64,000 bases of DNA from Paramyrothecium sp. XJ0827. Its lineage: Eukaryota; Ascomycota; Sordariomycetes; Hypocreales; Stachybotryaceae. Shown here piece by piece: positions 59,297 to 64,000 of this stretch (positions are counted from its first letter, which is position 1; the number at the start of each line of letters is the position of its first letter). The notes below the pieces were generated by a model that did not search any database, was not told the DNA's origin, and was given only the letters and a program-made list of their open reading frames with translations. Both the position numbers and the translations under genes were made by a program. The stretch covers positions 558,001-622,000 of the forward strand of contig JAJFPB010000014.1 of assembly GCA_020881915.1 (NCBI GenBank), read 5' to 3'.

Positions 59297-61132
59297 ATGG
59301 GGGTTCTCTCTTTGTTCACATCCCTCGTGGCGCTAGGTTCTGTCGTCAGCGCGGCGAGCCTGGCCGAGCGGATTGGTAACAGCTCTCAACTCGCCTCAAG
59401 TTCGTACAACAAGAATCAGCTCATGAGGTATATACGTTAATAGCCTTCGTCTTACTAGATGCTCAGAGTCTTTTCGACTATTCCATGGAAGTCTCAGACT
59501 CTCGCTATGATCCGTCTTACAACTATATCTGGTACCAAGACAACGGTCAATGGTCAATTCGCTTTACTGCATGGTACATTCCTGGTTTGCTGCACAGAGC
59601 CAAGTGCAGCGATGTCAAGGCCGCTATTGCGGCAATCGAGAATGTGTGAGTTTCACAGTGCTCGAACTAAACCAAGAAGACACTAACATCGTCACAGGCT
59701 GACGAATCAGATGAACGCTGATTTCGATTCTGCCTGGTATGGAACATTTAAGCTAGCCCCAGATTCGCCAGATCCAACACCAGATGGAGCATTGTATCCC
59801 CCAGCAATCTATGATACGTATGACCCGAATTGGAGAGAGTTTGTTGGGTAAGACAATCCTCAAGTTTACGTCTTGTGTTTCAAACGCTAACTCATTGATG
59901 TTAGTACTCAGTTAATTCAGATTGTCGAGGAATTTGACGACTTGCTTCCTCCTGCTCTTACAGCTCGCATCGAAGATGCGCTCGAGGCAGCAGCCGTGGG
60001 TGGCATGCGAAGAAATGGATCGTTCCCTGAAGAAGACAATCTGATCCTTGGCTACTCCAACCCAGCCATCATGCGGGCGCTCACAGCGGGATGGATTGGC
60101 AAGCGAAAGAACAACCAGGTTCTCATCGACTTCGCCTGGCAGCAGGGACAAGACATCCTTGATTTATTCGAGCGGGACGGTCAGAACGTGCTGTCAGAGT
60201 ACAATGCCCCTAACTACTACGGAATCGACATCTGGGCCCTTGCGGCCAACATCGCTTACGGACCGGCTGATGCACCCATGACCAAGAACTCCAAGACCAT
60301 CATCACTCAATTGTGGAAGGACATTGCAGCACACTACAACCCGTACCTCGGAAATATGGTTGGACCTTATGATCGCGCCTACAGCCGCGACGCGAATACC
60401 CATTCTCAGATTCTGTCTATGATATTATGGGGTGTCTACGGACGTGGTGTAGGGGCCCAGCCTCCGCTCGGCGAGGCTGACTTGCTGTATGATGTCGCAC
60501 AAGGCGCTGCTCTGGCACTGGTCATGGACGTCATTGCTCCCACCATCAGCAAAGATGCCGAGGCTATACTTACTTCCAAAGGCAAATGGGAGGGTAGTCG
60601 GTTCATCAACAAGACCGTCTGGGAAGAGCTGACTTCAGACAACCCTCGCTTCATCACCTCCTGGCTGAGTGCTGATCTTATGATTGGCGCCCAAGTTGTC
60701 GCTGAAACCAAGAACAGGGGCAACCAATATGTGCCTGCCATCGTCCAATGGGCCGCAGACCCTGCGCACAAGCCATATCCCTACATGGGCTTCTTCACGC
60801 TTTACCCCAGTGCTTCAACTCTCAGTGCTGAAGCTGGACCGAACCGTCTGACTGTCTCATACCCAAACACAACGCAGGGAGGGACTGACATCTTTACTTT
60901 TGCTCTGACCGGCATCCCCCCGGCTTGGACGCTTGGCAACAAACACATTATGGGAGGACTTGAGGAGCTGCCATGCCTCAATGTAAATGTGACTGCTCCG
61001 GGTCTGGTAAAGCAGGACGTGGCTTATGGAGCTACTTTGAGGAACCATTGGATTTATAACGTCTCGTATGTAGTGCCCGAGGGCTTCTCTGGGATTCCAA
61101 GCGTTACGCTGGATATGGAGTACACATGTTAA
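59297..61132 (+). CDS. Secreted protein of unknown function, four exons
   Basis: Exons 59297-59427, 59469-59645, 59698-59847 and 59905-61132 join in frame to 561 residues. The signal peptide is MGVLSLFTSLVALGSVVSAA. The body has several helix-like blocks rich in aromatic residues (YNYIWYQDNGQWSIRFTAWY, SAWYGTFKL, GYSNPAIMRALTAGW, NAPNYYGIDIWALAANIAYG, YDRAYSRDANTHSQILSMI). It has few cysteines and many N-glycosylation sites. The helical first two thirds with a beta-rich end resemble (alpha/alpha)-barrel carbohydrate-active enzymes, but I cannot assign a glycoside-hydrolase family. It shares a promoter region with a sugar-transporter-like gene, so a role in extracellular carbohydrate use is a reasonable inference only. 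Confidence 0.75.
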
Positions 61133-61647
61133 TAACGGGTTTTCAGTTTGGAGGGCGATATACCATAAACCTTCTACTGTCTATAATACGTCAAGAAACA
61201 CATAATTTGTTCGCAAATGCTAGCGTGTTTGAGTTGGGTGTCCCATGCCGTTGCGCAACGTTTCTGAAGTCCGCATAATAGCGTGCAATTTACCGACTGA
61301 GCGTTGTCGAATAGCTCTTGATCCGTCGGACCACATTCCTCCGCCGATTAGATACTAGATGCACCGAAATCACCGCAAATTGCCGTAGTGCTTCAAAGCT
61401 CAAAGCGGCTGCGATTGGCTAGTTAATCCGAAGTACACCGTACATCGCCGGCTCTGGTCTCTCGAGTCCGGGGCAGCACTACGAGTAATACGCAGGCTCA
61501 GAGTAACTTTAAAAGAGGGCAATGACGGGAACTCTGTACAGTCTCACTCATAAATAGGAAATAAGCAATTTGTTCTAAGTACTGACTACGCATTGTCCAA
61601 TACCATTCAGCCTTTATTCTCGTCCTGTAATCACGAAGATATCCAAT
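61133..61647. other. Intergenic region, promoter of the deaminase gene
   Basis: 515 bases without coding features between two genes on the same strand. Confidence 0.4.
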
Positions 61648-62727
61648 ATGCGTCTAGTCATCCGCGACGACCCCAAAAAGGCGTCACTTTATATCGCCGA
61701 ATACATCATCAGTAGGCACCATCTTCGCCTTGTGTCTCCAGTCGGGGAGTTGCTCGGTGCAAGTTGTGCTAATTTCTTGATGAAGACAGAATCATCGCAT
61801 TCAATCCCACAGCAGAAAGGCCATTCGTGCTCGGTCTACCAACGGGCAGCAGCCCTCTACACATCTACCAAGAGCTGATTAAAGCACACCAGGCGTCAAG
61901 ACTTTCCTTCCGCCATGTTGTAACATTCAACATGGACGAATACGTTGGATTGCCTCGCGAACACCCTGAATCATACTATTCTTTCATGCATATCAATTTC
62001 TTTAACCATATTGACTTGCAAGCCGAAAACATCCATCTTCTCGATGGGAATGCTCCCGATCTTTTCACAGAATGTACCGAATATGAGGCCAAGATCCAAG
62101 CCTATGGTGGTATCGAGCTGTTTCTTGGGGGTGTTGGGAGCGATGGACACATAGCTTTCAACGAGCCGGGATCCAGCCTAGCAAGCCGAACGCGAATCAA
62201 GTCTCTCGCATACGAGACGAGGCTTGCTAACGCTCGATTTTTTAACGGGGATATGGATGCAGTGCCAAGCATGGCGCTTACTGTTGGCGTCCAGACGGTA
62301 ATGGATGCTAGGGAGGTCGTGATTATCGCGACGGGTGCCTCCAAAGCACTTTCCATCCAACAAGCCGTTGAGGGCGGAGTGAGCCATCTCTGCACACTCT
62401 CCTGCCTCCAACTACACCCTAGGAGCATGGTTGTGGTGGATGAAGATGCCACGCTGGAGATGAAAGTCAAGACAGTAAATGTAGGTAACAATGAATCCTT
62501 TCCTTCCTGTGCAGCAAACTGATCAAACGTCCCAGTACTTCAAAGGAGTTGAGCAGACGATTAGACAGAAGGGGTTTTCTGAGCAATTACCGCCCTCACC
62601 AACACTCACTGCCGGTGGAGATGACGACGATGGTGATTTGAAGCCGGACAGTATGGCATCGCGAATACAGCCCACAGCACGGGTGAGGTCGGTGACGTTC
62701 CCGATTGGGCTTTCCAAGGGTTTCTGA
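61648..62727 (+). CDS. nagB: Glucosamine-6-phosphate deaminase (NagB type), three exons
   Basis: Exons 61648-61711, 61786-62480 and 62536-62727 join in frame to about 316 residues. The enzyme converts glucosamine-6-phosphate to fructose-6-phosphate and ammonia, the last step of N-acetylglucosamine use. Splicing restores [27 protein letters not shown]. The active-site blocks are FNMDEYVGL and [20 protein letters not shown], then [21 protein letters not shown]. The C-terminus [14 protein letters not shown] follows the second intron. GSDGH has Ser where many relatives have Pro, which is probably tolerated. The C-terminal tail is acidic (GGDDDDGD) and longer than in bacteria, as in fungal homologues. 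It converges on the regulator gene at 62753 with only 25 bases between the stops. Confidence 0.92.
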
Positions 62728-62752
62728 GCATTAAAAATGTAGTATAGCATGA

Positions 62753-64000
62753 TCAACTTGGAAATTCCATTTGCTGTAGGCTGACCTGGTCGAATATCTG
62801 CCAAGAGTAGTCGAAGTTTGGTTCCATTACTGAAGCATGTGTCTGCTGGGTGTTGGCGAAATCGGGTGTGCTGACCCCCTGGAGGCTGTCTTCGAGGCGG
62901 GCTATCAACTTGTCGCAGAGGCTGGGCTTGGGTTCATTCTTCTGCTTGAGCATTTCAAGATGTATCCTTATGTTTCTCATATCTGGATTATGATTAGAAA
63001 CTCTGACTCAAATTGATGCCATAGAAACGCATCATCTTGGCAATCGTGGGAGAGGCAACATACCATCGATTTCTCCGGCTCCTCCTTGAATACCTTGGAC
63101 CACGATGAGGGCGGCCCAAGTGATGATAATGAGGTCCCAGTTGGACCAGATTGAATCATCATGCAGATGCAGTTTCAGTGTGGCGCGGGCGGATTGAAGC
63201 AACTCGTCCTGCTCGTTTGAAGTAATGCTGCTTGACCACAGACTGCCGCTCCTCGCCGGATGGTAAATGGAGAGGACAAGTAACCTATGCAGGACATACT
63301 GCCGAAAGACCAGCTTGCTGTTCTGGTCAGTCTCTGTGATTTTGCCGTTGAACTCCAGGAGCCAATCGTCAAGCTGTCTGGCCCAGTCCCTGATCAGGAC
63401 GCTGTCAATAGCAGTGAAGTTGGTAGTCGATACACGGTAATTAATACCAGAATCGTCAGCGAAGCACGACCATATCGTGGGTAGTCTTCGGCCGGTGAAG
63501 TGGCTTAAGCCAGTGTGCATCATGCGAGACAGCTTGTAAAGCTGATCCAGCGGTGACATGCGGAGAGTGGGTAGCGGCGCTTCTATGGGAATGACAGGAC
63601 AGGACAAATGGAGTGAGGAATGTTCCAGATCAACTATCTGAATGCCACTGAAGAGCTTTCGCCATTCCCTGGATGTGTCATCGACATGAGCTGGGCAGTA
63701 GTCTAGCATGAGTCGGTAGCCCACTGAGATCCAGTTGCCCGTCTCGCGGATGTTGGCTTCGGTGAGAAGGCCCGCAAGGACTATACCGAGTACTGTTTGG
63801 AAAGCCCATTCTTCTCTAGAGACGGATGTCTCGAGAGGTGTTCCTATATCGCTCCCAGGAATGCTCAGCTGCGCAATGGCATTGCACAAGACAGTAAAGA
63901 AATGCGGCGCGATTTCGACCATTTCTAGAGACCCGCGCGTGCTTGAACAGTAGAGAATGGATGCAAGCAGAATGGGTTGAGGAGCAGAAAAGGTTTGCTT
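62753..64000 (-). CDS. Fungal transcription factor, C-terminal part (runs off the window)
   Basis: The frame is open at base 64000 (QTFSAPQPILLASILYC just inside the edge) and continues to an intron at 63063-62983 (gtatgt to ccag), then a last exon ending at 62753. The roughly 390 residues visible match the C-terminal regulatory region of zinc-cluster transcription factors: HFFTVLCNAIAQL, SREWRKLFSGIQIVDLEHSS, QYVLHRLLVLSIYHPARSG and WDLIIITWAALIVVQGIQGG. The DNA-binding domain should lie beyond the window. Its position, converging on the deaminase gene, hints at but does not prove control of amino-sugar use. Confidence 0.8.

Overview
The window is nuclear DNA from a filamentous ascomycete (Pezizomycotina, possibly Eurotiales). 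The evidence is short GT-AG introns of about 40-130 bp with CTAAC/CTGAC-type branch sites, and fungus-specific families: HET, 2EXR, UstYa/DUF3328, Zn2Cys6 regulators and fungal MFS permeases. The species cannot be named from the sequence. Gene density is low in the first 40 kb and higher after 42 kb. Several genes are broken, so this looks like an accessory, fast-evolving region.

Layout. 0-27 kb: the end of an ABC transporter; a small secreted cysteine-containing protein (2.4 kb); a HET-domain gene with an apparent frameshift (3.5-5.4 kb); an intronless MFS sugar-transporter-like gene (8.9 kb); a four-exon Sec14/CRAL-TRIO gene (11.4-12.7 kb); a large secreted protein with fourteen DUF4215-type cysteine repeats and a GPI-like tail (14.3-18.3 kb); a 2EXR protein (21 kb); and an F-box-like protein (23.4-25 kb).

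27-35 kb: the most interesting part, a compact gene cluster for a fungal cyclic ribosomal peptide (dikaritin/ustiloxin type). It has a secreted precursor with eight repeats, seven of them carrying YKLY and each of the first seven followed by a Lys-Arg site. Around it are four UstYa-like (DUF3328) genes. One of these has lost most of its catalytic HxxHC histidines.

40-48 kb: a second small secreted protein, a decayed copy of part of an MFS exon, a 13-exon drug-efflux-type MFS transporter, and a Zn2Cys6 regulator. The promoters of the transporter and the regulator both carry paired TCGTCCG sites. A 13-base piece of the regulator's promoter recurs just upstream of the fourth UstYa gene. I infer that this transporter and regulator may belong to the peptide cluster.

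48-64 kb: an intact LacZ-type GH2 beta-galactosidase, then a graveyard with a broken Zn2Cys6 regulator, half of an MFS gene and half of a histidine-phosphatase gene. After that come a hexose-transporter-like gene with a one-base frameshift, a secreted protein of unknown function, a glucosamine-6-phosphate deaminase, and the C-terminal half of another fungal regulator running off the window. This end looks like a sugar and amino-sugar uptake and breakdown neighbourhood. Exon boundaries are my own reading of splice signals and protein continuity, not transcript evidence.
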